From contig JACRLQ010000008.1 in the NCBI GenBank assembly GCA_016215155.1, forward strand, positions 19,648-83,647: a stretch of 64,000 bases of DNA, given 5' to 3'. The notes below the pieces were generated by a model. The model was not told the DNA's origin and made no database searches. It saw nothing but the letters and a program-made list of their open reading frames with translations. Source of the DNA: Nitrospirota bacterium (GTDB taxonomy: Bacteria; Nitrospirota; Thermodesulfovibrionia; Thermodesulfovibrionales; UBA6898). A program made the position numbers and the translations under genes. This document shows positions 54,193-63,176 of this stretch, piece by piece. Each line of letters starts with the position of its first letter. The stretch's first letter is position 1.

Positions 54193-54879
54193 ATGCATGA
54201 AGAAAAGCTCTTACTCGATATTCTGTTTGACCCTCATACGGTACCGCATTTTGTAACGTATGCGTTTCTGGCCTCCCTGATCCTGATTTCGGTTTCACTG
54301 ATGGTAAGGAGTTCTCTCGCGCTCATTCCGAGGGGGGTCCAGAATTTTATGGAGACGATCGTCGAGGCCCTTTTAAACCTCTGCGAAGAGAATATCGGTC
54401 ATCATTGGGCAAAGGCGCTTTTCCCGCTCATCGCTACCGTGGCCATGTTCATTGCGGTCTGTAATTTCATGGGACTGATACCAGGGTTTATGTCTCCGAC
54501 CAGCAATATCAACACCAACGCGGCCCTTGCGATACCAGTTTTTCTCGCCACACATATCTTCGGGGTCCGCGTCCACGGATTTTCCTATCTGAACCATTTC
54601 CTGGGGCCCATCCGCAATATATACGCGTTTCCCCTGATGGTCCTGATGTTTGTGATAGAGTTCATAGGGCATATCGCCCGGCCCCTTACGCTTTCGGTCA
54701 GGCTTTTTGGAAACATGAGCGCCAAGCATTATATCCTTGGAGTGCTCGGCATACTTTCACCGGCCCTGGTCCCGGTGACAATCCTGGTTTTAGGGGTGCT
54801 GGTCAGTGTGATACAGGCCTTCGTCTTTACACTTCTGACCGCCCTTTATCTCGCTGGTGCCGTCGAAGAGGCACATTAA
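54193..54879 (+). CDS. atpB: F0F1 ATP synthase subunit a
   Basis: A 228-residue membrane protein with five to six helices. The essential Arg170 lies in LTLSVRLFGNMSAKH, and NFMGLIPGFMSPTSNIN and the final VIQAFVFTLLTALYLAGAVEE are typical. It forms the ion half-channels against the c-ring. It is preceded by GAGGAGG and by its own promoter. Only subunit c follows; b, delta and the F1 genes are elsewhere, as in other lineages that split the operon. Confidence 0.97.
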   Translation: MHEEKLLLDILFDPHTVPHFVTYAFLASLILISVSLMVRSSLALIPRGVQNFMETIVEALLNLCEENIGHHWAKALFPLIATVAMFIAVCNFMGLIPGFMSPTSNINTNAALAIPVFLATHIFGVRVHGFSYLNHFLGPIRNIYAFPLMVLMFVIEFIGHIARPLTLSVRLFGNMSAKHYILGVLGILSPALVPVTILVLGVLVSVIQAFVFTLLTALYLAGAVEEAH

Positions 54880-54910
54880 TTCAAAGTTATTTGGAAAGGA
54901 GGACTAAACG

Positions 54911-55267
54911 ATGAAGAAATCTATTTCCATGATTCTTCTGGCTCTGTCCCTGGTTGTTCTGCTCGCCCCGGCTGTTTTTGCCGAGGAGGCCGCGGCCGCG
55001 GCGGTTTCAGCTGCCGACGCAAAGCTTAAATACTACGGTATTGCGGCCCTCGCCTGCGGTCTTGCGATCGGTATCGCGGCATTCGGCGCGAGTATCGGAC
55101 AGGGAATGGGTCTGAAGGGAGCAACCGAGGGTATCGCAAGAAACCCCGGGGCCTCGGGTAAGATCACGACGACCCTGATCATCGGTCTCGCCATGATCGA
55201 GTCTCTCGCTATTTATGCGCTTGTTGTCGCCCTGATTCTGCTCTTTGTGAATCCGTTCAAGATATAG
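54911..55267 (+). CDS. atpE: F0F1 ATP synthase subunit c with N-terminal presequence
   Basis: A 118-residue protein. Residues 1-24 look like a cleavable or extra hydrophobic helix ([19 protein letters not shown]), then an Ala-rich linker and the standard two-helix hairpin with the RNP loop (77-79). The ion-binding Glu97 lies in [13 protein letters not shown]. Gln64 (IGQGMG), Ser98 and Tyr102 match the polar ligands seen in sodium-binding c-rings, whereas the Thr of the classical sodium motif is Leu99. Ion use is therefore open. It follows atpB by 31 bp with an AAAGGAGG ribosome site. Confidence 0.95.
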   Translation: MKKSISMILLALSLVVLLAPAVFAEEAAAAAVSAADAKLKYYGIAALACGLAIGIAAFGASIGQGMGLKGATEGIARNPGASGKITTTLIIGLAMIESLAIYALVVALILLFVNPFKI

Positions 55268-55283
55268 CGCGTATTTTCATTTC

Positions 55284-55325
55284 AAAAACTAAGAAGGCCG
55301 TGGTAACACGGCCTTCTTAGTTTTT
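55284..55325. terminator. bidirectional terminator after atpE
   Basis: A 19-bp perfect stem with a GTAA loop, A-rich on the 5' side and ending in five T. It serves atpE on the plus strand and the HD-GYP gene on the minus strand. Confidence 0.9.
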
Positions 55326-55351
55326 GAGGCCTTCTTTTTGTTTTATCTGAA

Positions 55352-56254
55352 TTAATCTTCAACTACCCCGTAATAATTTCCCCGGGGGGGAACGCCTCTT
55401 TTGGCCGTTGAGACCTCTGCCTCGCAGAAAGATGGTTTGTCTTTGCGGTTATGGGCTATAAGGGCCTTTACTATTTCCCAGTGAATTTTATTTTCCTCCG
55501 CCATTTTTGTGACTTCTTCAAGGGCGGTCCTGTTATCGTAACATTCCGGACGGTAGGGTCTGGGGGACACAAGGGCGTCATAAACATCGCAGGCGATCAC
55601 TATCTCGACCATCATGTTGTCCAGCTTTCTTCCAAGCGGCCTTCCGGAGCCGTCGCGTCTCTCATGGTGGTCCCTCGCCACCATGGCGCCTATATCCCCC
55701 GTGTTTTGATGGAAATAGCCGAGAAGCACATACCCGGCCGCGGTATGATGGTCGAGGATTTCCCTCTCTGCCTTTGTCAGGGGCGTCTTTTTTTGTAATA
55801 TGTGAAGAGGCACGCATATCTTGCCGATGTCGTGGGTTGGGCCTGCCTGGACAGCCTGTATCCAGTCTTCATAGTCGGGCATCAGGTCCCTGGCGATGAG
55901 GGTAGAAAGGGCATATACCATCAGAATATGGCAATAGGTATGGTAGTCATGCTCCTTGAAGTAATCCATCGACTGCAAAACAGGTTCTACAAGACGGACC
56001 TTCTGCATTGCGCCGAGCAGTTCCTCTACTTTCAGCTGGTCCGAAAAGATTGCATCGTAAGGCGGCCTCTTTATCTGCCGCAGGAGGTCCTTTTTTATCA
56101 TTCCATGGTCAAGCATGGGATACGTCTGTAACAGGCCCGCATTTTTTGAGCTGATCATGCTGTTGAGCGTGTCCGCGGATAACATTGTCCCTTCGGGTAG
56201 CAGTTCCACCACGTCGGGGACATACACGGAACGACAGAGTTTTAATTCGTCCAT
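55352..56254 (-). CDS. HD-GYP-like cyclic-di-GMP phosphodiesterase with variant motif
   Basis: A 300-residue protein. An N-terminal part of about 95 residues has no known fold, then the HD domain: YCHILMVYAL, His141-Asp142 in GPTHDIGK, LDHHTAAGYVLL, and HHERRDGSGRP near 196-206. The GYP triplet is GRP here, with the metal ligands kept, so hydrolysis is likely but the usual GGDEF-binding surface is changed. The final segment (GVPPRGNYYGVVED) is unusual. The start has an AGGAAC ribosome site. It should degrade cyclic-di-GMP, possibly opposing the cyclase at 10288. Confidence 0.88.
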   Translation of the reverse strand: MDELKLCRSVYVPDVVELLPEGTMLSADTLNSMISSKNAGLLQTYPMLDHGMIKKDLLRQIKRPPYDAIFSDQLKVEELLGAMQKVRLVEPVLQSMDYFKEHDYHTYCHILMVYALSTLIARDLMPDYEDWIQAVQAGPTHDIGKICVPLHILQKKTPLTKAEREILDHHTAAGYVLLGYFHQNTGDIGAMVARDHHERRDGSGRPLGRKLDNMMVEIVIACDVYDALVSPRPYRPECYDNRTALEEVTKMAEENKIHWEIVKALIAHNRKDKPSFCEAEVSTAKRGVPPRGNYYGVVED

Positions 56255-56342
56255 ATGGGTTCCTGTGACTGTTTCAATGCATTTATAAGAGTAACGACGA
56301 TAAAATTATATCACAGGGCGATATTTAGATAAAGGCCCGGAA

Positions 56343-58415
56343 TCAACCGGTCCCGCCGTTCAGCTTTTCATACATCCTCGCGTTTTCTATTGCGATCCCG
56401 CCCTGTTCCGCAAGCGCGACCGCGAAGTCCGTCTCGTCAGGGCTGAAAGTACGGACCACGTCGGTCATAAGCTGCATTATGCCGATTACCTTATGCCTCA
56501 CAACGATAGGGATGACAAGCATGCTTTTGATGCCTTCATCCCTTAATTCGTCCCGGCATGAGATGAGGCTGTCCGTTGACACGTCATGGATGGATACGGG
56601 TCTGCCGTCAAGGGCAAGGGACAGGCTGTCTTCGGAACGACCGGCCTCCTTCCTGAGATATGTTTCGCCGAGCCCATAAGATGCGGCCAGCACGGTCCGT
56701 CGGCCGGTCTCATCGAGCAGCCGGATCGTGGCGGCCCTTGTCGCCATGATTTCAGGGACCTTCCTGACTATGGTGTCGAGCACCTCCCGGCTGTCGAGGG
56801 TCGAGCTTATGACCTTCGAGACCTCCTGTATGGCCCTGACGTATCTGGTTTCTTTATATTGCCTTTCGTACATCCTCGCGTTTTCTATGGCCGTCCCGCA
56901 TTGTTTGGCGAGTGAGGCCGCAAACTCTATCTCCTGCCTGGAGAAATTTCTCGGGTGCCCTGTCAGCAGCCTCAATACGCCGATGACCTTCCCCCTGGCC
57001 ACTATCGGCAGGGTCAGCATGCTCTTTATCCCCTCTTGTTCGGCCTCTTTTTTATATCTGATGCTCTGATCGGTTGCGGCGTCATATATCGCGACGGGGT
57101 TTTCGTTCAACGCGGCCCGGATGTTCTCCTCCGTATCGACGGGTCCCTTGTTCAGATACTTTTCGGAAAGACCGTGGGACGCAACCAGCCTGAGCTCACT
57201 GCCGGTTTCATCGAGGAGCCTTATGGTGGCGCCCTTCAGGTGCATCACCTCAGGGATCTTCCTGACGATCATCCTGAGCACCTCAGCGACATCAAGGGTG
57301 GAACTTACCGCGTCGGTCACCTCCTGAAATACGTTCAGATATTCTTTCTCACGGGAGACGGTCTTTTCGAACAGCCTGGCGTTTACGATCGCTATCGCCG
57401 CCTGATCGGCTATGGCCGAGACGAACTTAAGGTCCTCCTCGGAGTACGCTACCGGTTCGGAGGTATACATCCTCAGGACCCCGATTACTTCGTCCCTGGA
57501 CCGAAGAGGAATGGACAGGATGCTCCGTATGCCCTCTTTTTCGGCCTCTTTCCTGTACCTGGCGTCTTTATCGGCAGTGATGTCATAGATCGACACGGGT
57601 TTGCCGGCCAGGGCGTCGTCTATGCTGGCGTCATATTCCACCGGGCCTTTGTCGGCATAACCTTTGGACAGACCGTGGTACGCCGCAAGTTCCAGCCGGT
57701 TTTCCTCCTTGTTGAGGAGGCGAAGGAGGCTGGCCTTGACGTTCATGACCTTTACGACATTGGTCACTATGAGCTTCAGGACCTCATCCAGAGAGAGACT
57801 GGTGCTGATGGACTTACAGATGTTCTGATAGCTTTCCATATAGATTTTTTTCGAGAATATCTTTTCCGCGCATAACGGGCACATCGAGTGCGTGAAATCG
57901 CCGAGGCCTTCGTCACTCAGGAACGACTCGATCTGCTCCCAGGCGTCGTCATCTTTTCTGATCTTTTTGCACCAGCCGCAGATCGGTATTAACCTTTCGA
58001 TCTTGTCGGTTTTGAGCTGAAAGGGCCGAAGCCGCTTAAATAGAGACACATCTCTGAATAATACGACGACCCCCCGGAGTTTGCCGTCAGCGGTAAGAGG
58101 CGATATATGTTCTTCGACCAGGGTCTTCCGTCCATCGGCGCCCAGGATAAAAAGATTTCTCCTTATCGGGTCGGAAGATGCGCTTAACATGCGGACCGGG
58201 CATTGCGTATCACAGAGGGGTGTTCCGTCTTCTCCTTCGTGTTTAAGCAGGCCGGCATAACAGCTCCGGCCCATGACGTCCGCAGAAGTGTATCCGGTAA
58301 TGGCCTCAGCGCCCCTGTTCCAGAACTCTATCCTGAGGTCGGCATTGATGAAGCAGACCCCGTCTGCTATGTTATTGAGGACCTGGCTGTATAGTTTGGA
58401 TTTTTTATCGAACAT
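56343..58415 (-). CDS. PAS, zinc-finger-like and triple GAF sensor protein without output domain
   Basis: A 690-residue protein. Residues 8-125 are a PAS domain with Cys residues (RSCYAGLLKHEG, PLCDTQCPVRML). Residues 143-190 carry a CGWC...H...CPLC site (Cys146, 149, His176, Cys179, 182), which probably binds zinc and is common between PAS domains and kinases. Then come three GAF domains in tandem (about 205-365, 370-530, 535-690), each with a near-identical closing block (EGIKSMLTLPIVARGKVIGV, EGIKSMLVIPIVVRHKVIGI). No kinase, GGDEF or helix-turn-helix follows. It may signal through contact with the HD-GYP protein encoded next. An AGGGAACGG ribosome site supports the start. Confidence 0.87.
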   Translation of the reverse strand: MFDKKSKLYSQVLNNIADGVCFINADLRIEFWNRGAEAITGYTSADVMGRSCYAGLLKHEGEDGTPLCDTQCPVRMLSASSDPIRRNLFILGADGRKTLVEEHISPLTADGKLRGVVVLFRDVSLFKRLRPFQLKTDKIERLIPICGWCKKIRKDDDAWEQIESFLSDEGLGDFTHSMCPLCAEKIFSKKIYMESYQNICKSISTSLSLDEVLKLIVTNVVKVMNVKASLLRLLNKEENRLELAAYHGLSKGYADKGPVEYDASIDDALAGKPVSIYDITADKDARYRKEAEKEGIRSILSIPLRSRDEVIGVLRMYTSEPVAYSEEDLKFVSAIADQAAIAIVNARLFEKTVSREKEYLNVFQEVTDAVSSTLDVAEVLRMIVRKIPEVMHLKGATIRLLDETGSELRLVASHGLSEKYLNKGPVDTEENIRAALNENPVAIYDAATDQSIRYKKEAEQEGIKSMLTLPIVARGKVIGVLRLLTGHPRNFSRQEIEFAASLAKQCGTAIENARMYERQYKETRYVRAIQEVSKVISSTLDSREVLDTIVRKVPEIMATRAATIRLLDETGRRTVLAASYGLGETYLRKEAGRSEDSLSLALDGRPVSIHDVSTDSLISCRDELRDEGIKSMLVIPIVVRHKVIGIMQLMTDVVRTFSPDETDFAVALAEQGGIAIENARMYEKLNGGTG

Positions 58416-58446
58416 CCGTTCCCTTTAACAATTCAAACCTATTATA

Positions 58447-59241
58447 ATGAAAGACGGATTGTTAATAAAGCACCGGAGAGACCAACTGGAAACGGCATTT
58501 TATGACAGACTGAAGGAAAAGGCGCTTGAAGCGGCGCGCCGTATCGGTCAGCCAGGGTTTTACAGGGAATATGAAAAACAGCTGAAGGAATCGTCAGACT
58601 TCTTTGACCAAAGCGTCGTCATATCCCGCTGCCTGAGGTTCCTTGACGAGGCGAAGCTCCACCCGGCCCACGGTATTTCGCATTGTGAGAAGGTCGCGAG
58701 GGAGGCAGGGGCCTTGCTCAGGATAGAGCGCCGGCGAAGGGGCCGCGGGGAGAAGGATGAGGATGAACTGATGCTCTGCGCCCAGATAGCGGGGCTCTTT
58801 CATGACATCAAAAGGTCTGAGGAAGACCATCCGCTCGCCGGAAGCCTTGAGGCCGAAAAGATACTCGGGGGCTTTGAAATGGAAGGCAGGCACAAAAGAT
58901 ATATAATAGCTGCGATAAGAAACCATGAGGCCTTTAAGAAGGTTATGACCTCTGAGGATGAGGCCGCCGGACTCGTGAGCGATTCCCTTTACGATGCGGA
59001 CAAGTTCCGCTGGGGGCCCGACAATTTCACTGCGACCCTCTGGCTGATAACCGGCTCCGGCATGATCCCGGTAAAGAAGCTGTTTGAATGCTACGAGGAG
59101 AAACTGGAAGGAATTCTCAGGATAAAGGAGACCTTCAGGACCGAAACCGGCAGGATATACGGACCTGAATTTATCGATCTCGGGCTGGAAATAGGAAGGG
59201 AGATATACAGGGAGATGCGCTCCATGCTGGGTGATTCATGA
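58447..59241 (+). CDS. HD-domain hydrolase
   Basis: A 264-residue protein with a helical N-terminus and an HD domain (HPAHGISHCEKVAREAG, LFHDIKRSEEDHP, IRNHEAF, YDADKFRWG), the metal-dependent phosphohydrolase fold. The substrate is unknown; the DADKFRWG motif suggests hydrolysis of a nucleotide or signalling molecule. A TATAAT lies right over the ATG and no ribosome site is visible, so the start may be leaderless or slightly further in. It is divergent from the PAS/GAF gene by 31 bp and is followed by ribF with a one-base gap. Confidence 0.8.
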   Translation: MKDGLLIKHRRDQLETAFYDRLKEKALEAARRIGQPGFYREYEKQLKESSDFFDQSVVISRCLRFLDEAKLHPAHGISHCEKVAREAGALLRIERRRRGRGEKDEDELMLCAQIAGLFHDIKRSEEDHPLAGSLEAEKILGGFEMEGRHKRYIIAAIRNHEAFKKVMTSEDEAAGLVSDSLYDADKFRWGPDNFTATLWLITGSGMIPVKKLFECYEEKLEGILRIKETFRTETGRIYGPEFIDLGLEIGREIYREMRSMLGDS

Positions 59242-59242
59242 T

Positions 59243-60178
59243 ATGAAACTCATCACTGATTTAAATGATCTGACCGAACGGTTCGAAAACAGCACGATAA
59301 CGCTCGGCAATTTCGACGGCCTTCATCTGGGCCATCAGGAACTGATAAAGAAGGTGATCGCGCGCGCAAAAGAGACGGGGGGCACAAGCATGGTCGTGAC
59401 GTTCAGGCCTCATCCCCTGAAGGTCCTTTGTCCGGAGAAATGCCCCCCGCTCATAAGCATTTATGAGGAAAAGATAGCGCTGATGGAGAGGTTCGGGATC
59501 GATGTGCTGGTGAAAATTCCTTTTACCCTTGAATTCGCGAAGATGGCGCCTGAGGAGTTTGTAAGAAAAATCTTGTGTGAAAAGCTGGGGGCGAAGGAGA
59601 TATTCGTCGGCTACAACTACAGGTTCGGCAGGGACAGGGCCGGGAACGTCGGGATGCTTAGGGACCTGGGCCGGCAGCTGGGGTTTAATGTGCGCGAGAC
59701 CGAACAGGTCGAATTAAACGGCGAGGTGATAAGCAGCACTAAGATACGCATGCTCCTCAAAGAGGGAGAGGTTGAGCAGGCTGCCCGGCTTCTTGGCAGG
59801 GACTATGCGATAACGGGTGTGGTTATTCGGGGAGACGGCAGAGGCCGGTCGCTTGGGTTCCCCACGGCCAATATCGCGCCGAAGCATTCCATCGTTCCGT
59901 CAAACGGGGTCTATGCCGCAAGGCTCTTTGTCCGGGACCGGTTCTATGACGGGATAGTGAATATCGGCATGCGCCCCACCTTCAACAAGACCGCGCTTTC
60001 TATAGAGGTGCATATACTCGATTTTGATGAGGACATATACGGCGAAGAGCTCTCGCTTTATTTTATCTCCCGGATAAGGGACGAGATAAAATTCGCAAGG
60101 AAGGTGCATGGTCTGCGGCAGGGGGAAAGCGGGTACGCTTTAAGTAAGAAGGGGTATGATAGGAGATCATGGCAATAA
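59243..60178 (+). CDS. ribF: bifunctional riboflavin kinase/FAD synthetase
   Basis: A 311-residue protein counted from ATG 59243 (MKLITDLNDL); a GTG 12 bases earlier is the alternative. The N-terminal FAD synthetase domain has ITLGNFDGLHLGHQELI and STKIR near 170. The C-terminal riboflavin kinase domain has VIRGDGRGRSLGFPTANI, NGVYAA and NIGMRPTF. It converts riboflavin to FMN and FAD, which the NuoF-like and MetF flavoproteins need. Its last ten codons overlap the start of hsdM, so the end seems to have been reshaped when the restriction cluster arrived. Confidence 0.97.
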   Translation: MKLITDLNDLTERFENSTITLGNFDGLHLGHQELIKKVIARAKETGGTSMVVTFRPHPLKVLCPEKCPPLISIYEEKIALMERFGIDVLVKIPFTLEFAKMAPEEFVRKILCEKLGAKEIFVGYNYRFGRDRAGNVGMLRDLGRQLGFNVRETEQVELNGEVISSTKIRMLLKEGEVEQAARLLGRDYAITGVVIRGDGRGRSLGFPTANIAPKHSIVPSNGVYAARLFVRDRFYDGIVNIGMRPTFNKTALSIEVHILDFDEDIYGEELSLYFISRIRDEIKFARKVHGLRQGESGYALSKKGYDRRSWQ

Positions 60179-61920
60179 ATAATTTCAGAGAAAAAGCAAA
60201 CTTCATTTGGTCGATTGCGGACCTGTTAAGAGGGCATTACAGACAGTCTGACTATGGCAAGGTGATTTTGCCGTTTACTGTTTTGCGTAGATTGGACACT
60301 GTTTTGCAACCTACAAAGAGGGACGTGCTTGCTGCCTTTCAAAAGCACAAAGACAAAAAGCCTGAAGTACTCGAACCGATACTAAATAATGCAGCCAAGG
60401 CCAAATTCCACAACCGGAGCAAGTTCGACTTTGCCGAATTAGCCAAGGACCACAACAACATTGCAGCTAACCTCCGCAATTACATCAACGGCTTCTCAAT
60501 CAGTGTACGGGAGATTATTGAATACTTCAGCTTTGAAGATCAGATAAGAAAGTTGGACGAGTACGATTTGCTTTATATTATTGTTAAACGGTTTGCTGAG
60601 AGCGACGACATTTTCAAAAATGATGACCCCATGCACATGGGGTATATGTTTGAAGAGCTCATCCGAAAGTTCGCCGAACTTTCCAACGAAACAGCAGGCG
60701 AACACTTTACACCGCGCGAAATCATACGCTTGATGGTCAACCTGCTGTTTGTGAATGACAAAGCCATACTGCGCAAACAGGGTATAGTTAAAACATTATA
60801 TGATCCAACTGGAGGCACAGGCGGTATGCTTTCAGTAGCCGAAGAATATATGCACGAGCTGAACCCTGACGCGAGACTGGAAGTATTCGGCCAGGAGATC
60901 AATCCGGAATCTTACGCTATCTGCAAATCAGACATGCTCATTAAGGGGCAGAACCCTTCAAATATCAAGTTCGGCAATACCTTTACTCAGGACGGTTTGG
61001 AAGGCGAAACTTTTGACTATATGTTGAGTAATCCACCTTTTGGAGTGGACTGGAAAAAGGCTGAGAAATATATCAAAGACGAATTTGCCAACAAAGGTTT
61101 TGCAGGTCGTTTTGGCGCGGGGCTGCCATCTATCAGTGACGGGTCCTTGCTCTTTTTGCAGCACATGATTTCAAAGATGAAACGTAGCGGAGGCGGTAGC
61201 CGCATTGGCATCGTCTTTAACGGCTCGCCGTTGTTTAGCGGTGGCGCTGGCAGCGGGCCTAGTGAGATTAGGAAATGGATTATCGAAAACGATATGCTTG
61301 AAGCCATCATTGCCATGCCAGACCAGTTGTTTTATAACACCGGTATTTCCACGTATATATGGATCGTTACTGACCGCAAGAGTAAGGAACGAAAAGGCAA
61401 GGTGCAGCTGATCAATGCAACCGGATCTGATAAGGAAGACAAAGACAATCCCTTTTACAGCAAGATGCTCCGTAGCCTCGGCAACAAGAGAAAAGAGATT
61501 CATGAAGAAGCAATCAGTCTCATAACCAAAATTTACGGAGAGTTCAAAGAAGGCCCATACTGTAAGATCTTTGACAACGACGATTTTGGCTACAAGCGGA
61601 TAACTGTTGAACGCCCAAAGAGAGATGAGAAGGGAAATATTGAAAAAGACCGTAAGGGCAACGCTGTCCCGGATGCAGACCTGCGTGATTTTGAAAATGT
61701 GCCCTTGAAAGAAGATGTGGAGAAGTACTTCAAACGGGAAGTATTGCCGCATGTGCCTGATGCCTGGATTGACCACGGCAAAACAAAAGTGGGCTATGAG
61801 ATTAACCTTACAAAATATTTTTATAAGTTTAAGCCGTTGCGGAGTCTGGAAGAAATAAGGAAAGATATTTTAGCGCTAGAAGCGGAAACTGACGGGATGA
61901 TAAAAGAAGTTATTCAATAA
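60169..61920 (+). CDS. hsdM: type I restriction-modification DNA methyltransferase (HsdM)
   Basis: A 583-residue protein. An N-terminal helical domain (WSIADLLRGHYRQSDYGK) leads to the N6-adenine methylase: TAGEHFTPREIIRLMV, motif I DPTGGTGGM (212-220) for S-adenosylmethionine and catalytic motif IV NPPF (288-291). The C-terminal third contacts HsdS. It methylates adenine at the target chosen by HsdS and protects host DNA. The codon use is visibly AT-richer than in ribF. The ATG is preceded by AGGAGATC. Its stop shares one base with the hsdS start (TAATGG). Confidence 0.97.
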   Translation: MAINNFREKANFIWSIADLLRGHYRQSDYGKVILPFTVLRRLDTVLQPTKRDVLAAFQKHKDKKPEVLEPILNNAAKAKFHNRSKFDFAELAKDHNNIAANLRNYINGFSISVREIIEYFSFEDQIRKLDEYDLLYIIVKRFAESDDIFKNDDPMHMGYMFEELIRKFAELSNETAGEHFTPREIIRLMVNLLFVNDKAILRKQGIVKTLYDPTGGTGGMLSVAEEYMHELNPDARLEVFGQEINPESYAICKSDMLIKGQNPSNIKFGNTFTQDGLEGETFDYMLSNPPFGVDWKKAEKYIKDEFANKGFAGRFGAGLPSISDGSLLFLQHMISKMKRSGGGSRIGIVFNGSPLFSGGAGSGPSEIRKWIIENDMLEAIIAMPDQLFYNTGISTYIWIVTDRKSKERKGKVQLINATGSDKEDKDNPFYSKMLRSLGNKRKEIHEEAISLITKIYGEFKEGPYCKIFDNDDFGYKRITVERPKRDEKGNIEKDRKGNAVPDADLRDFENVPLKEDVEKYFKREVLPHVPDAWIDHGKTKVGYEINLTKYFYKFKPLRSLEEIRKDILALEAETDGMIKEVIQ

Positions 61921-63173
61921 TGGAACGCTACGATAAATATAAGCCTTCGGGAGTTGAATGGATTGGTGAGATTCCGGAGCATTGGGGTTTAGCAACTATT
62001 GGAAGAGTTTCAAATATCGGAAGAGGAAGAGTAATCAGCAATGTGGAGATTGGTGAAAATTATGGTAAATATCCGGTGTATAGTTCGCAGACAGAAAATG
62101 ATGGTGTGATGGGTTACTTAAATGCTTTTGACTTTGATGGTGAGTATGTAACATGGACAACTGATGGTGCAAATGCAGGAACAGTTTTTCATCGCAAAGG
62201 GAAATTTAATTGCACAAATGTTTGCGGAACAATACAGCCGAAAAATTGGGAGCAAATTGATTTACGATATCTACCCTATTTTCTAAATTTAGGAACAAGA
62301 TATTCTGTTCGTTTGGATATCAATCCAAAGTTGATGAATAACATGATGGCAAAAATGCCGTTCGTTATTCCTCCAAAGAAAGAGCAAGCTACCATTGCCA
62401 ACTACTTGGACGACAAGACGGCCCAGATAGACACGCTCATTGCCAACAAGCAAAAGTTGATTGAACTGCTAAAGGAAGAGCGGACGGCGATTATCAATCA
62501 GGCAGTAACGAAAGGTATAAATTCCAAGGTCAAACTCAAATCCAGCGGCATTGATTGGCTCGGCGAAATTCCGGCGCATTGGGAAGTGAAGAAGTTGAAG
62601 TATGTAGCAGAAGTAAAATACGGATTAGGACAACCACCAAGACAGAAAGCTGATGGATTGCCATTAATTAGAGCGACCAATGTTGAAAGAGGGAAAATCG
62701 TCGATAAAGATTTAATTTATGTTGATCCTGATGATATACCATATGACAGAAACCCTGTTCTAAAAGAAAATGACATTATTGTCGTGCGAAGTGGTGCCTA
62801 TACTGCTGATTCAGCTATAATCCCAAAGAAATACGAAGGAGCAATTACTGGATATGATATGGTCGCTCGTGTAATCAATGCCGATCCGATCTTTATTTCC
62901 TTTTGCCTTCTAAGTAACTATGTCTTAATAAACCAGTTATACTTGCACAGATTAAGAGCTGCTCAACCACACCTGAATAAAGAAGAATTAGGAGAAACTT
63001 TGTTGCTCTTGCCTCCTCTTAAAGAGCAGCAAATCATTGTGCGACACATTGAAATCTCGATCGAAAAAATAGACGCCACTATATCCAGAATCGAAAGCGA
63101 AATAGAGCTATTGCAAGAATACCGGACAGCCTTAATCAGCGAAGCGGTGACGGGGAAGATAAAGGTGGCATAG
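61920..63173 (+). CDS. hsdS: type I restriction specificity subunit (HsdS)
   Basis: A 417-residue protein made of two target-recognition domains. Each starts with the same box (PSGVEWIGEIPEHW near 9-22, SSGIDWLGEIPAHW near 209-222) and ends with a conserved helix (LLKEERTAIINQAVTKG, LLQEYRTALISEAVTGK). The two variable domains differ, so the recognition site is split into two unlike halves. It is among the most AT-rich genes in the window, as expected for shuffled specificity genes. No inverted duplicate copy is present nearby. HsdR would be expected after the next gene, beyond the window. Confidence 0.96.
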   Translation: MERYDKYKPSGVEWIGEIPEHWGLATIGRVSNIGRGRVISNVEIGENYGKYPVYSSQTENDGVMGYLNAFDFDGEYVTWTTDGANAGTVFHRKGKFNCTNVCGTIQPKNWEQIDLRYLPYFLNLGTRYSVRLDINPKLMNNMMAKMPFVIPPKKEQATIANYLDDKTAQIDTLIANKQKLIELLKEERTAIINQAVTKGINSKVKLKSSGIDWLGEIPAHWEVKKLKYVAEVKYGLGQPPRQKADGLPLIRATNVERGKIVDKDLIYVDPDDIPYDRNPVLKENDIIVVRSGAYTADSAIIPKKYEGAITGYDMVARVINADPIFISFCLLSNYVLINQLYLHRLRAAQPHLNKEELGETLLLLPPLKEQQIIVRHIEISIEKIDATISRIESEIELLQEYRTALISEAVTGKIKVA

Positions 63174-63176
63174 ACA

